Part shown: in pieces, positions 44,326-53,592 of the stretch
Layout: each line of letters begins with the position of its first letter
Numbering within the stretch: position 1 is the stretch's first letter
Assembly (NCBI RefSeq): GCF_024320865.1
Contig: NZ_JANDBD010000006.1
Location: 1-64,000 of the forward strand
DNA: 64,000 nt
Direction: 5' to 3'
Source: Mycolicibacterium arenosum
Lineage (GTDB): Bacteria; Actinomycetota; Actinomycetes; Mycobacteriales; Mycobacteriaceae
Made by a program: the position numbers and the translations under genes
The notes under the pieces: generated by a model
Database searches by the model: none
Told to the model about the DNA's origin: nothing
What the model saw: only the letters and a program-made list of their open reading frames with translations

Positions 44326-44880
44326 TCAGTTCTCCTTCGATGGGTTCACGGCGTGGGGTTGGGCGACGCCCCCCACGGGGTGGTCGTGGACGAGTGCACC
44401 GGCGGTGGGAAGTCCCGACCAGGTCTCGAATTCCTCTGCCAGATCGAGCCGCTCGACGACGGCGGCGTTCTCGTAGATGCCCCACTGGTCGCGGGGGAGC
44501 ATCCACATCAGCTCGAACTGGTTGCCGTCGGGGTCGGCGCCGTAGATGCTCTTGGTGGCACCGTGGCTCGATTCGCCGGTGTAGGCACCGGCGTCGAGCA
44601 GGACCCGGCGCATCTCGACCAACTCGTCGACGGTGTCCAGCTGCCACCCCAGGTGGTAGAGACCGACGGATCGAGCGGGCTGGGGAACCGCTTCGGCCAC
44701 GCCGAACAACCCGAGGTCGTGGTGATTCCCCGACCGGGGCAGACGCAGGAAGGCGCCCGCGAGCCGTGCCTCGCGGCCGACGAGTTGCATGCCGAACACC
44801 TCGGTGTAGAAGCGCACGGAGCGATCGACGTCGGCGACGAAGAGCACGGCGTGGTTCAAGCGGACGGGTGAGACGGCCAT
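44326..44880 (-). CDS. VOC-family (glyoxalase/extradiol dioxygenase-type) protein
   Basis: A 184-residue protein of the vicinal-oxygen-chelate fold. Metal-ligand candidates are LNHAVLFVADVDRSVRFY (His near residue 9), LYHLGWQL (His near 75) and DGNQFELMWM (Glu near 127). These suggest a dioxygenase-like or glyoxalase-like enzyme acting on a catechol or small electrophile; the substrate is unknown. ATG at 44880 was chosen because longer starts run through the operator region. It is first in a unit with DoxX. Confidence 0.85.
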   Translation of the reverse strand: MAVSPVRLNHAVLFVADVDRSVRFYTEVFGMQLVGREARLAGAFLRLPRSGNHHDLGLFGVAEAVPQPARSVGLYHLGWQLDTVDELVEMRRVLLDAGAYTGESSHGATKSIYGADPDGNQFELMWMLPRDQWGIYENAAVVERLDLAEEFETWSGLPTAGALVHDHPVGGVAQPHAVNPSKEN

Positions 44881-44905
44881 GACGGTTGCTCCTCGTGTAC
44901 ACATG

Positions 44906-44919
44906 GTTGTAGCTACAAC
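44906..44919. promoter_or_regulatory. MarR operator palindrome 1 (GTTGTAGCTACAAC)
   Basis: A perfect 14-bp palindrome, 26 bases upstream of the VOC gene start. An identical copy sits 35 bases away at 44941-44954. TTGTAGCTACAA-type sites are typical MarR-family operators. Confidence 0.85.
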
Positions 44920-44940
44920 AAAGAACCCTAACGGGAGATT

Positions 44941-44954
44941 GTTGTAGCTACAAC
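44941..44954. promoter_or_regulatory. MarR operator palindrome 2 (GTTGTAGCTACAAC)
   Basis: This is identical to the palindrome at 44906-44919 and lies 20 bases upstream of the MarR start codon. Two sites 35 bases apart in a divergent promoter fit dual control of the regulator and of the VOC-DoxX operon. Confidence 0.85.
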
Positions 44955-44974
44955 CGTACGAGTAGGATGGTCGG

Positions 44975-45478
44975 GTGACTTCCGAACCGCTGGATCGAGG
45001 CGAGCAGGCGGCATGGGTGCGGCTTGCCTCGATTCTCGAGTTGCTGCCCAATGTGCTGGATGCGCAATTACGTCGCGATGCGGGGCTCATGCACTTCGAG
45101 TACTTCGTGCTCGCGATGCTGTCCGAAGCGCCCAGGCGGACCCTGCGGATGAGCGCGCTCGCAGCACAGACGAACTCGACTCCTCCTCGCCTGTCCCACG
45201 TCGTGAAGCGGCTCGAGGACCGCGGGCTGGTCGAACGTCTTCCGTGCCCGGAGAACGCGAGGGCGACCAACGCACGCCTGACAGCCGCAGGTTGGCGCAA
45301 GGTCCGCCAGGCAGCGCCCGGACACGCGGCCACGGTTCGGGACAACGTCATCGATGCGTTGACCGGCGAGCAGGTGGGTCAGCTCACCGACATCGCCGAA
45401 GCCATCCTCAGTCGCCTCGATCCGGACCGCGCGATGTCGGCCACCTACCACCGCTACGACCGCGGGCCCGGCGACTAA
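44975..45478 (+). CDS. MarR-family regulator of the VOC/DoxX operon
   Basis: A 167-residue winged-helix protein. HTH: LRMSALAAQTNSTPPRLSHVVKRLEDRGLVERLP at about residues 60-93. GTG at 44975 is preceded by the two perfect palindromes, so autorepression and control of the divergent operon are very likely. The inducing ligand is unknown, probably an aromatic or electrophile given the target genes. It converges on the zinc-less dehydrogenase gene with a 25-base gap. Confidence 0.9.
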   Translation: MTSEPLDRGEQAAWVRLASILELLPNVLDAQLRRDAGLMHFEYFVLAMLSEAPRRTLRMSALAAQTNSTPPRLSHVVKRLEDRGLVERLPCPENARATNARLTAAGWRKVRQAAPGHAATVRDNVIDALTGEQVGQLTDIAEAILSRLDPDRAMSATYHRYDRGPGD

Positions 45479-45503
45479 CCGGAGTTGGCCGACGTGATCG
45501 ACG

Positions 45504-46508
45504 CTAGACGCGAGTGGGCAGGGCGACGGTGTCGCCCGCCACGTCGATCGCGACCTTGCCGCGCAGGGCGTACGACCGTCGGTTCTCCAGGAGTTCGTGG
45601 GCCTCGCCCGTTCGCGCGAGCGGAAGAGTCGCGCCGATCACCGGTCGCACGAGACCGCGCTCGACCAGGGTGGTGAGCGCGTCCAGCTTGCCGCGGTTCT
45701 GTCGGGTGAACACGAAGTGGTAGGCGGCGTTTCTACCCCACGCCTCGATGAGGTTCTGTGGCTGCGCGATGTCGACGATGCTGACGACGCGTCCGGAGTC
45801 GGCCAGCGCCAGCGGGCTTCGGGTGAGCGCGTCGCCGCCGATCGTGTCGAAGACGACGTCGACCCCCTCGCCTCGCGTCATCTCGGCCACGGCGTCGACG
45901 TAGTCGGTCGAGGTGTAGTCGATCGCCGCGTCCGCTCCGAGCGAGCGCACGAACTCGTGGTCTGCTGCTTTCGCCGTGGTGAGCACCCGTGCGCCGATCG
46001 CGTTCGCGATCTGGATTGCGATCGTGCCGACGCCGCCCGTGCCGCCGTGGATGAGGATCGTCTCCCCCACGGTGAGCTGAGCCCGCGTCACCAGGGCCTC
46101 CCAGACCGTTCCGCCGACGAGCGTCAGGCTCGCCGCCTCCAGGTGACTGATGTTCTCCGGCTTCCGGCCGACGAGATCGACGTCGGCGACGTGCTGCTCG
46201 GCGTAGGAGCCGGGGCCGCCGAAGATCTGGGGCGTGTAGTACACCGCATCGCCGGCGTGGAACTCGGTCACGTGCGTTCCGACCTCTTCGATCACGCCGG
46301 AGATGTCATGCCCGATGATCGCCGGGAGCGGCACCAGATCTGCGTAGTCTCCGCGACGGATCTGATAGTCGAGCGGGTTGACGGCGGTCGCATGAACGCG
46401 CACCCGTACCTGGCGGGGTCCGACCTTCGGCACGGGGACGTCCCGCAGCTCGAACACGTCGGTACCGCCGAAGCGTTCGAGGACAACGGCTTTCATGGTG
46501 TCGTTCAT
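45504..46508 (-). CDS. MDR-family NADPH:quinone reductase-like oxidoreductase
   Basis: A 334-residue medium-chain dehydrogenase/reductase of the zeta-crystallin type. The NADPH-binding motif [15 protein letters not shown] is near residue 145; the catalytic-zinc cysteines are lacking. The substrate domain has [12 protein letters not shown] and [12 protein letters not shown]. It reduces quinones or enones. ATG at 46508 follows AGGAA about seven bases upstream; longer in-frame starts would overlap the spacer and the gene upstream. It may be the last gene of the Rieske-fusion operon, 64 bases behind the TPP enzyme. Confidence 0.88.
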   Translation of the reverse strand: MNDTMKAVVLERFGGTDVFELRDVPVPKVGPRQVRVRVHATAVNPLDYQIRRGDYADLVPLPAIIGHDISGVIEEVGTHVTEFHAGDAVYYTPQIFGGPGSYAEQHVADVDLVGRKPENISHLEAASLTLVGGTVWEALVTRAQLTVGETILIHGGTGGVGTIAIQIANAIGARVLTTAKAADHEFVRSLGADAAIDYTSTDYVDAVAEMTRGEGVDVVFDTIGGDALTRSPLALADSGRVVSIVDIAQPQNLIEAWGRNAAYHFVFTRQNRGKLDALTTLVERGLVRPVIGATLPLARTGEAHELLENRRSYALRGKVAIDVAGDTVALPTRV

Positions 46509-46572
46509 ATCGGTGTTCCTCATCGTGGTTCTGGATGCGAGACGCTTGTCGACGGGATCGCGTTGCATCCCG

Positions 46573-48537
46573 CTAGTGCGATCGTGGGTCGGTCATGATC
46601 TCGACCATGGCCGGTCCCGGGTAGGTGAGCGCTTCTCCGATCACGGACTCGACGTCGGCCGGATCGCTGACACGCCTGCCGTAGGCGCCGCAGTCACGGG
46701 CCAGCGCGGAGAAGTCGGGGTTCAGCAGCGACGTCTGCCAGACCGCGTACTCGGCGCTGCGCTGTTCTTCGCTGATCTTGGCGAGTTCGCCGTTGTTGAG
46801 CAGGATGTGGGTGATGTTCATGTCGTACTTCACCGCCGTGGTGAATTCGGCGAGGTACTGGCCGAATCCACCGTCTCCGGTGACGGCGATGACGGGACGG
46901 TCCGGGGCCGCCGCCCATGCTCCCAACGCGGCGGGGAAGCCGAAACCGATTGAACCCAGGTAGCCCGACATGAGAACCGCCTGCGACGTGGGTTCGAAGT
47001 ACCGCCCGAACGAGTAGGCGTGGTTGCCGACGTCGACTGTCATGACGGCGTTCTCGGGTGCGAGTTCGTTCAGCGCGCGGAAGACCGTCGCGGCGGACAC
47101 CCGCCCGCTGCCCGACACCGCAGCCGCCCGTCGCGCCTTCTCCGCGCGCCACACCGCCCAGCGTTCCGCGACCTCCGTGCGTTGGTCGACGATCGCCGCG
47201 TTGCTGCGCAGCGACTCCGTCAGTGCGCGGGCGGTGACACCCACGTCGCCGAGCACCGGCACCGTCACGGGCACGAATCGGCCCAGCATCAGCGGATCGG
47301 TGTCCACCTGCACCGTCGGCTTATAGGGCGAGATGCCGCTGTGGTTGGAGAACGACGCGCCGAACACCAGCAGGAGGTCGGCCTTGTTCATCATCCAGGA
47401 CGCGACAGGGGTCCCCGATCGGCCGAGGACGCCGCAGGCCAGCGGGTGTCGGTCCGAGATCTGCCCCTTGGCCTTGAACGTGGTGAGGACGGGGGCGTTC
47501 AACCGTTCGGCGAGTGAAACAACCTGTGCCATATCGGCTTTAGCGCCGGCACCGACCACAACCACCGGTCGGGTGGCGGCCGCGATGTGGCCGAGTGCCT
47601 CGCGGAGAGCCTGGGCGGGTGGTCCAACGCGCAGGTCGGGCATCCGCCCGGTGGGGCCGGAGGCGGCGTGGTCGGGCGCCGGGAGCACCTGAACCTCGTC
47701 GGGAAGGACGAGGTGCCCGACGCCGCGGTTGAGGATGGCGTGTTTGAGTGCCATCGTCATGAGTTCGGCGTGGTCGGATCCGGAGCGGATCAGGGCCGAG
47801 TAGGTGGAGACGTCCGCGAATGCGGCGAGTAGGTCGATGTCCTGAAAAGCGCCCTTGCCTGCGACGGATGAATCCACGTTGCCTGAGAGCGCCAACACCG
47901 GTGCGCGATCGGCCTTCGCGTCGTAGAGCCCTGTCAGCAGGTTCGTGGAACCGGGCCCCGCGATGCCGAAGCACGCGGCGGGCCTACCCGTCAGCTTGCC
48001 GTAGGCCGATGCCGCGAAGGCCGCCGCCCCCTCGTGCCGAATGCCGAAGTAGCGCAGCTTGCCCTCGGTCTCGGCGCGGTGCATCGCCTCCGCCATACCG
48101 AGATTCGAGTGTCCGACCATCCCGAACACCGTGTCGACTCCCCAGTTGGTCATCGTCTCGACCAGCACGTCGCTCACCGTGCGAACGCGTGCTGCCGGCG
48201 CGGGGGTGGCCACGTAGACGCCGTCTGCGCGAACGTCGACGGGGTAGGTCGGGACGTCGAAATCGGGTCCGCCCGCGGCTTCACCGGTGAACGGATCGAA
48301 ATCGAAGCCGTGCCAGGGGCACCGGATCTTGCCGTTCTCCACGGTGCCCTGCCCCAGCGGCCCGCCTTGGTGGGGGCAGCGGTTGTCGATGGCGCCGTAC
48401 TCGCCGCGCAGTTTGGTGAGCGCTACGGACTTGACGCCGACGGGGCACACTCTCACCTCGCCGTCCTCGAGTGAATCGCCGTCGATCGCCCTGTGCCACT
48501 GCAGGTTATCGTCGTGGTCGGGCGTTTCGGAACTCAC
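46573..48537 (-). CDS. Rieske [2Fe-2S] domain fused to a pyruvate-oxidase-like TPP enzyme
   Basis: A 654-residue fusion. Residues 1-110 are a Rieske domain with ligands Cys54, His56, Cys73 and His76 (CPHQGG...CPWHGF). Residues from about 115 form a complete TPP-dependent enzyme of the acetolactate synthase/pyruvate oxidase superfamily: activating Glu169 ([13 protein letters not shown]), a central FAD-type domain and the TPP motif GDG (554-556) ... NN (581-582). It may decarboxylate a 2-oxo acid and hand electrons to the Rieske cluster; substrate and acceptor are unknown. GTG at 48537 overlaps the stop of the upstream Rieske gene (GTGA), which decides the start. A read-through into 49350 is possible in frame but lies wholly inside the upstream gene. 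Confidence 0.9.
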   Translation of the reverse strand: MSSETPDHDDNLQWHRAIDGDSLEDGEVRVCPVGVKSVALTKLRGEYGAIDNRCPHQGGPLGQGTVENGKIRCPWHGFDFDPFTGEAAGGPDFDVPTYPVDVRADGVYVATPAPAARVRTVSDVLVETMTNWGVDTVFGMVGHSNLGMAEAMHRAETEGKLRYFGIRHEGAAAFAASAYGKLTGRPAACFGIAGPGSTNLLTGLYDAKADRAPVLALSGNVDSSVAGKGAFQDIDLLAAFADVSTYSALIRSGSDHAELMTMALKHAILNRGVGHLVLPDEVQVLPAPDHAASGPTGRMPDLRVGPPAQALREALGHIAAATRPVVVVGAGAKADMAQVVSLAERLNAPVLTTFKAKGQISDRHPLACGVLGRSGTPVASWMMNKADLLLVFGASFSNHSGISPYKPTVQVDTDPLMLGRFVPVTVPVLGDVGVTARALTESLRSNAAIVDQRTEVAERWAVWRAEKARRAAAVSGSGRVSAATVFRALNELAPENAVMTVDVGNHAYSFGRYFEPTSQAVLMSGYLGSIGFGFPAALGAWAAAPDRPVIAVTGDGGFGQYLAEFTTAVKYDMNITHILLNNGELAKISEEQRSAEYAVWQTSLLNPDFSALARDCGAYGRRVSDPADVESVIGEALTYPGPAMVEIMTDPRSH

Positions 48538-50162
48538 AGCGGCACCACTCCTGCGTAGGGGACTCCGCTGAGATAGGCGAAGTCGCGGTCGAAGGTGACG
48601 AGATCGTCGAGCTCGAAGTCGGCGAGCCTTCGGTGACCGCACGCCCTGGCGAGAATCACCATCAGCTTGACAGTGGAGCGCAGAAAGCGGTGCAGGCGCT
48701 GCGCAGCGAGTTCGACGGGCAGCCGGTCGCGCAGGTGAGGCTGCTGAGTGGCGATCCCCACCGGACAGGAGTTGCTGTTGCACGCACGCATCCCGACGCA
48801 TCCGATGGCCTGAAGCGCCGAATTGGACAGCCCGACGGCGTCCGCGCCCAGCGCCAGCGCCTTGACCATGTCCGCTGCGGTACGAATCCCCCCGGTGACG
48901 GCAAGCGTGACGTGGTGGGCCGCGGACGCTGTGAGGTGCCGCCGTGCTCTGGCTAGCGCCGGGATCGTCGGAACGGAGATGTTGTCGCGGAACAGCGTTG
49001 GCGCCGCGCCTGTTCCACCGCCGCGTCCGTCGAGGATGAGGTAGTCGACGCCTATCGTGAGCGCCGCGTCGATGTCGCGTTCGATGTGCTGCGCACTCAT
49101 CTTGTACCCGACGGGAATCCCCCCGGATACCTCTCGCACCTGAGCGGCGAAATCGCGGAACTGGTCGAGCGAGGTCCAATCGGGAAACCTGGCGGGGGAG
49201 ATCGCGGCGGTACCCTCCGCAAGACCACGCACCTCGGCGATCCTGCCGGTCACCTTGTTTCCGGGCAGATGGCCGCCGGTGCCGGTCTTGGCGCCCTGGC
49301 CGCCCTTGAAGTGAAAGGCCTGAACTTTCTGCAGATGCTCGAGATTCCACCCGAAGCGGGCCGAGGCGAGCTCATAGAAGTATCGCGAATTGTGCTGCTG
49401 CTCTTCGGGAAGCATGCCGCCTTCGCCGGAGCAGATTCCGGTACCGGCCATCTGCGCCCCCGCGGACAGGGCGACTTTGGCCTCCTCGGAGAGCGCTCCG
49501 AAGCTCATGTCGCTGACGAACAGCGGAATGTCCAGCACCAGAGGACGTCCGGCCGCCGGACCGATCACCGTCTCGGTGGTGACCGGTTCGTCGTCCAGCA
49601 GCGGTAATCGCGCCAGTTGCCCGGTCAACAGCTGGATCGACTCCCACGTGGGCAGCTGATCCCTGGGCACGCCCATGGCCGCCATCGGTCCGTGGTGGCC
49701 GACACGGTCCAGACCGTGTGCGGCGAGCTCGTGGATGTGCGTGACGAACGGCTCGTCGGCGGAGTCGGCCGGCTTGATCCAGTGGCCCTGGTATCCGTCA
49801 TCGTCGTAGGTGACGGGATTGGCGCGGGTGAACATCCTGATGGACGACTCGTCCACGTACACAACGCCATCCGATACCCACGCGGGGAACTTGTTGAGCG
49901 CGACCGAGGGATTCACGGGGGACACGCCCGTCTCCGAGTCGTAGCGCCAGCCGTGCACCCCGCACACGACGTGGTCGCCCTCGACACGACCGTCACTCAG
50001 CAGCGCGCCCCGATGCGGGCAGCGTCCGTAGAGGGCGGACACGCCGGTGCCGCGGCGGATGAGGACGATGTCCACGCCGGCGACCGAGACGGGATGGGGG
50101 CGGAAGGGCACCAGCTCGTCGAAGGACGCCACTCTGAGCGCACTCGTCGAACCGATCGTCAC
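48534..50162 (-). CDS. Rieske [2Fe-2S] domain fused to an FMN glutamate-synthase-like domain
   Basis: A 542-residue fusion. Residues 5-105 are a Rieske domain with ligands Cys48, His50, Cys67 and His70 (CPHRGA...CGVHGW). The rest is the FMN-binding, TIM-barrel GltB-type domain, with motifs FHFKGGQGAKTGTGGHLPGNKV, LDGRGGGTGAAP and the [3Fe-4S] cysteines 455, 461, 466 (CVGMRACNSNSC). The glutamine-amidotransferase domain of true glutamate synthase is absent. It is probably an oxidoreductase with a short internal electron chain; whether it uses glutamate and 2-oxoglutarate is not known. GTG at 50162 overlaps the DUF5996 stop (GTGA), and its own stop overlaps the next gene, so all three are translationally coupled. 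Confidence 0.9.
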   Translation of the reverse strand: MTIGSTSALRVASFDELVPFRPHPVSVAGVDIVLIRRGTGVSALYGRCPHRGALLSDGRVEGDHVVCGVHGWRYDSETGVSPVNPSVALNKFPAWVSDGVVYVDESSIRMFTRANPVTYDDDGYQGHWIKPADSADEPFVTHIHELAAHGLDRVGHHGPMAAMGVPRDQLPTWESIQLLTGQLARLPLLDDEPVTTETVIGPAAGRPLVLDIPLFVSDMSFGALSEEAKVALSAGAQMAGTGICSGEGGMLPEEQQHNSRYFYELASARFGWNLEHLQKVQAFHFKGGQGAKTGTGGHLPGNKVTGRIAEVRGLAEGTAAISPARFPDWTSLDQFRDFAAQVREVSGGIPVGYKMSAQHIERDIDAALTIGVDYLILDGRGGGTGAAPTLFRDNISVPTIPALARARRHLTASAAHHVTLAVTGGIRTAADMVKALALGADAVGLSNSALQAIGCVGMRACNSNSCPVGIATQQPHLRDRLPVELAAQRLHRFLRSTVKLMVILARACGHRRLADFELDDLVTFDRDFAYLSGVPYAGVVPL

Positions 50163-51100
50163 GGCGACCCCTTGTGCGTCCAGCGGTTCGGGTCGGTTTC
50201 CAGGGCGCGCCGGTCCCAACCCATCAGATCGGCGGCCGCGGCGTAGGTGAACTCGAGGAAGTCCATCACCGCGCCGTCGGGGTCCTTCGCCTCGCGGGCG
50301 ACCTCGTAGGGCAACAGGAACTGTCGCAACGCAGTGTCGTAGAAGACGCCGTCGGGCCGACCCGTGGCGTCGGCGAAGCCGTCCGGTTCGGGATAGGCGT
50401 AGGAGTAGAAAGCCCCCTCGTCGGCGCCGCCGGGCCAGAACCCGCAACTGCTCAGTTGGTGGGAGTAGCCCTCCTCCATCACCCAGTCACCGCAGTTGGG
50501 CGCGCCTCCGGGATGGCGCGGCGCGATGTCGCCGGAGAACCGGGTGCAGGCCAGATCGAAGGAGCCCCAGAAGAAGTGGACGGGACTGACCTTGCCGATG
50601 AACCGGGAGCGGAACCGGTTGATCACCCGGTCGGCCTGCACCAGCTGCCGCCAGAAGGCGTCGGCGGCGGCGGGGTCGTAGCCGGCGTGGGTGTCCTCGG
50701 CGAACGGGATGGCGGGATCCACCTCGTTGGGCCCGTTGGAGATGTCGGCGTCGATGCCGAGATCGCCGAGGGTGTCGAGCACCGCTCGGTGGAACCGCGC
50801 TACGGAGGTGTCCCGTAGATCGATCGCGGCCGCGCCGCCGTCACTGACCCGCACCGCGAGTGCGTGGTTGACGAAGTCGAACTCCATGTCGAAGGACTCA
50901 GTACCCACGGGGATCGCCGAGGTGGTCAGTCCCCGCGGTGAGACGTAGAGCGGCACCTGCCACCAGTGGTTGAGCAGCGGCGCGTGGGCCAGTCTCACCT
51001 TGCCCACGATCTGGCTCCACATGTGCAGGGATCTGCGCGTCGGTTCCCAGTCGTCGACGCGGAGCGCCGGCCAGCCCCGGCCGGCTCGCACCTCGGTCAT
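50159..51100 (-). CDS. DUF5996-family protein
   Basis: A 313-residue protein of unknown function. Recognisable segments are LHMWSQIVGKVRLAHAPLLNHWW near residue 25-47 and FDMEFDFVNHALAV near 70, typical of the DUF5996 family. It also has VHFFWGSFDLACTRFSGD near 180 and many conserved aromatic residues, suggesting a carbohydrate- or ligand-binding or small-molecule enzyme fold. No known catalytic motif is seen. ATG at 51100 has a good AGGGAGG site upstream. It is the first gene of the coupled Rieske-fusion unit, hence a likely pathway partner. Confidence 0.85.
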   Translation of the reverse strand: MTEVRAGRGWPALRVDDWEPTRRSLHMWSQIVGKVRLAHAPLLNHWWQVPLYVSPRGLTTSAIPVGTESFDMEFDFVNHALAVRVSDGGAAAIDLRDTSVARFHRAVLDTLGDLGIDADISNGPNEVDPAIPFAEDTHAGYDPAAADAFWRQLVQADRVINRFRSRFIGKVSPVHFFWGSFDLACTRFSGDIAPRHPGGAPNCGDWVMEEGYSHQLSSCGFWPGGADEGAFYSYAYPEPDGFADATGRPDGVFYDTALRQFLLPYEVAREAKDPDGAVMDFLEFTYAAAADLMGWDRRALETDPNRWTHKGSP

Positions 51101-51190
51101 TCGAACCTCCCTGTTGTCGCAATCGAATCGGCGCCCGGTAGCGGTGCCGTCGGTGTCAAGTATCGCTTCACGCCCGTTCCGCCGTGGGGA

Positions 51191-52159
51191 TCATCCGGAG
51201 TGGGGCACGCGTTCGGTGGGGATGTTGCCGAATCGACCCGCCTGGTAGTCCTCGTAGGCTTGGACGATCTCCTCGCGGGTGTTCATCACGAAGGGCCCGG
51301 ATTGAACCACAGGTTCTCGGATCGGCCGGCCCCCGAGGAGCAGAACCTCCAGCTGGGGCTCCCTGGCGGATGGGCTTCGCCGGGCGGCCAGAGTCAGTGC
51401 GTCCCCGGTGCCGAACAGGGCGAGTTGGCCCTCGTTGATGGGTTGTGCCGCCGTACCAACGGTGCCGCTTCCGGAGAGCACGTAAGCCAGCGAGTTGAAG
51501 TCAGCCCGCCATGGCAGTTCGAGGCGGGCACCGGGGTTCACCGTTGCGTGCACGACGGTGATCGGCGTGTGGGTGGTCCCCGGCCCGGTGTACCCGGCGA
51601 CGTCTCCGGCGATGACCCGTAGAAGCGCACCGCCGTCGGCCGAGGACACCAGCCGGGCTTGCCTGGCGCGGATGTCCTGGTAGCGCGGTGTGACGAACTT
51701 ACTGACGCGCGGCAGGTTGACCCACAGCTGGACGCCGTGGAATATCCCACCGGAGACGACCAGCTGTTCCGGCGGCTTCTCGATGTGCAGGATCCCGCTG
51801 CCGGCGGTCATCCACTGGGTATCGCCATTGGTGATGGTTCCACCGCCGCCGTGAGAATCGTTGTGCTCGATCGTGCCGTCGATGATGTAGGTGACGGTCT
51901 CGAACCCCCGATGGGGATGCCACGGGGTGCCCTGGGGTTCACCTGGTGCCCAATCGATCTCGCCCATCTGGTCCATGTGTACGAACGGGTCCAGGTCGGT
52001 CAGCGACACCCCCGCGAATCCGCGTCGCACGGGGAACCCGTCGCCCTCGAATCCGACCGGTGCGGTGGTGACCGAACGTACCGGCCGTTGCGTCGCAGTG
52101 GTGCGATCGGGGACGGGGACGCGGGGCAGGGTGAGCGTGTCCGCGGTGACGGCTGGCAT
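51191..52159 (-). CDS. Pirin-family protein
   Basis: A 322-residue bicupin pirin. The N-terminal metal site is made by HPHRGFETVTY (two His near residues 80-82), the His in GILHIEKPPEQ and nearby Glu; the second cupin is around residues 190-290. Pirins bind iron and some oxidise quercetin-like flavonoids or act as redox sensors. It is 90 bases upstream of the DUF5996-Rieske unit on the same strand and may belong to the same redox regulon. Confidence 0.92.
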   Translation of the reverse strand: MPAVTADTLTLPRVPVPDRTTATQRPVRSVTTAPVGFEGDGFPVRRGFAGVSLTDLDPFVHMDQMGEIDWAPGEPQGTPWHPHRGFETVTYIIDGTIEHNDSHGGGGTITNGDTQWMTAGSGILHIEKPPEQLVVSGGIFHGVQLWVNLPRVSKFVTPRYQDIRARQARLVSSADGGALLRVIAGDVAGYTGPGTTHTPITVVHATVNPGARLELPWRADFNSLAYVLSGSGTVGTAAQPINEGQLALFGTGDALTLAARRSPSAREPQLEVLLLGGRPIREPVVQSGPFVMNTREEIVQAYEDYQAGRFGNIPTERVPHSG

Positions 52160-52228
52160 GGTGTGTGTCCTGTCGGTCGGCGTGTTCGTGGGGTTGTGAG
52201 GACGTAGGCGGCGGACGTGGTGTTTCCG

Positions 52229-53020
52229 TTAGCGGCTCCCCAGCCGGGCGATGACGAATTCGGCGGCCGCTTCTGCCATTCCGTTGACGGCGTACGCGCT
52301 GTGTGCCCCGCGATCGAGGCCGCCCCCTTGGCAGATCGGATCCCCCCGGGCGCAGAGGTCGATGGTCCTGTCGGTGAAGGCGGGGCCGATCTCGATGGGA
52401 GGCGCCTCGTGCCGCAGAAGTCTCACGACGTCCGGTGAGGGTTTACCGAACAGGACGACCGCGGTGATTCGCTCGGCGACGTCTGAAGTCAGTGGGTCGA
52501 GGGCGTATCCGGCGGGAGCGGTCTCGCTGGTGAAGTACCCGCTGACGGCCGCGCCCTGGGAGTAGCCGCCGACGACGATGTCCGTGGTGGGGCAGTCGGC
52601 CGTCAGATCGCGCAGGCGGTTGCCGACATCCTGGATGCCGTCGACGACACGATCGAATTGCAAGGACGCCGGGTAGTTCACGGCATGGACTCCCACGGTG
52701 CGCTCGGGTAGCCGTTGGTGCAGTGCGTCTATGACGGGCTCACCGACCTTGCCCACGCCCGGACCCTCGAAGGTGCCGCGAGCGAAGACGACCTCCACGT
52801 CGGCGCAGTCGACCATCGGGAAGGCCGTCTCCTCCCCGTTGGCCTGGCCGGGGGAGGCGCCGACGAACAGTGCGGCCACCACCGCGCCGACGGCCATCGC
52901 GTACAGCGGGCGGCGCGTCAGGTGGGATTTCGGTTGCACGGCAGCGGATGGCGAAGGTCGCGCTCTGGTCATGACGACTGCGTCCTGGGGTTTCGCGGCG
53001 GCGGCTTCGAGGTTGATCAT
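52229..53020 (-). CDS. Secreted cutinase-family serine esterase
   Basis: A 263-residue protein. After a basic lead, a hydrophobic signal or anchor segment (LYAMAVGAVVAALFVGASPGQA, about 38-60) precedes the mature enzyme. The cutinase fold shows VVFARGT near residue 78, the nucleophile motif GGYSQGAAV (Ser near 155), the Asp in CARGDPICQGG near 225 and the His in AHSAYAV near 240. Mycobacterial cutinase-like proteins hydrolyse lipids and esters outside the cell. ATG at 53020 or 52972 could start it. It lies nine bases behind an NTF2-like gene and is probably co-transcribed. Confidence 0.92.
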   Translation of the reverse strand: MINLEAAAAKPQDAVVMTRARPSPSAAVQPKSHLTRRPLYAMAVGAVVAALFVGASPGQANGEETAFPMVDCADVEVVFARGTFEGPGVGKVGEPVIDALHQRLPERTVGVHAVNYPASLQFDRVVDGIQDVGNRLRDLTADCPTTDIVVGGYSQGAAVSGYFTSETAPAGYALDPLTSDVAERITAVVLFGKPSPDVVRLLRHEAPPIEIGPAFTDRTIDLCARGDPICQGGGLDRGAHSAYAVNGMAEAAAEFVIARLGSR

Positions 53021-53029
53021 GACGATCTA

Positions 53030-53440
53030 CTAGCGCTCCTCGGTGAGCGTGAGCACCGGCTTCCCGCTGACGGATGCGAGGCGATTGTGAAGTGCGACAA
53101 CGGCTCGCATCGGCCGCAGGTGGATTGACAGCGAGGCGACCTTGCCCGCGGCGTTGACGCCGATGAGTTCGATGCCGTCCATCTCCGTGGTGCCGATCAT
53201 GATGTTCGTCACCACCGCGAAATGTCCATCGCCGACGATGATGTCGTTGACCGTGAAGGAATCGGCGACATCCAGGATCTGTGTGACCGCCATGGCGACC
53301 TGTTCGCGGCCGACGAGCGGCTCGACGTCGATGGGGCTTTCGAGAATCACGTACTCGGCGAGTTGAGCTGCTGCGCTTGCGGCATCGCGTGCCTGCACGG
53401 CCGCCAGGAACGCCGATAATCCCGCTGGAATCTCATCCAC
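53030..53440 (-). CDS. NTF2/SnoaL-like protein
   Basis: A 136-residue protein with a cone-like alpha+beta fold typical of the NTF2/SnoaL superfamily (AGLSAFLAAVQARDAASAAAQLA, then IVGDGHFAVVTNIMIGTTEMDGIELIGVNAAGKVASLSIHLRPM). Members act as isomerases, hydrolases or dehydratases on small hydrophobic molecules; the substrate here is unknown. GTG at 53440 has GGAGAG nine bases upstream and is preferred; a TTG at 53470 is the alternative. It precedes the cutinase gene by nine bases. Confidence 0.75.
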   Translation of the reverse strand: MDEIPAGLSAFLAAVQARDAASAAAQLAEYVILESPIDVEPLVGREQVAMAVTQILDVADSFTVNDIIVGDGHFAVVTNIMIGTTEMDGIELIGVNAAGKVASLSIHLRPMRAVVALHNRLASVSGKPVLTLTEER

Positions 53441-53592
53441 AGTCGTCGACTCTCCGTCCGGGTCTCGCAATGTGTCAGTGTGCTGCGACTCGAGCCGGCG
53501 GAACCGGCATCTTCCGTGCCATCAGGGTCACACCACAGGCGCCACCTTCGCGTCGGTGAGAGTCCCTTACGTAGCCGCGGGCACCGTCGTCG

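Noticed and set aside
48538-49350. N-terminal extension of the Rieske-TPP protein to 925 residues
   Set aside because: The added part lies entirely within the Rieske-GltB gene in another frame and is Arg-rich. The GTGA overlap marks the true start.
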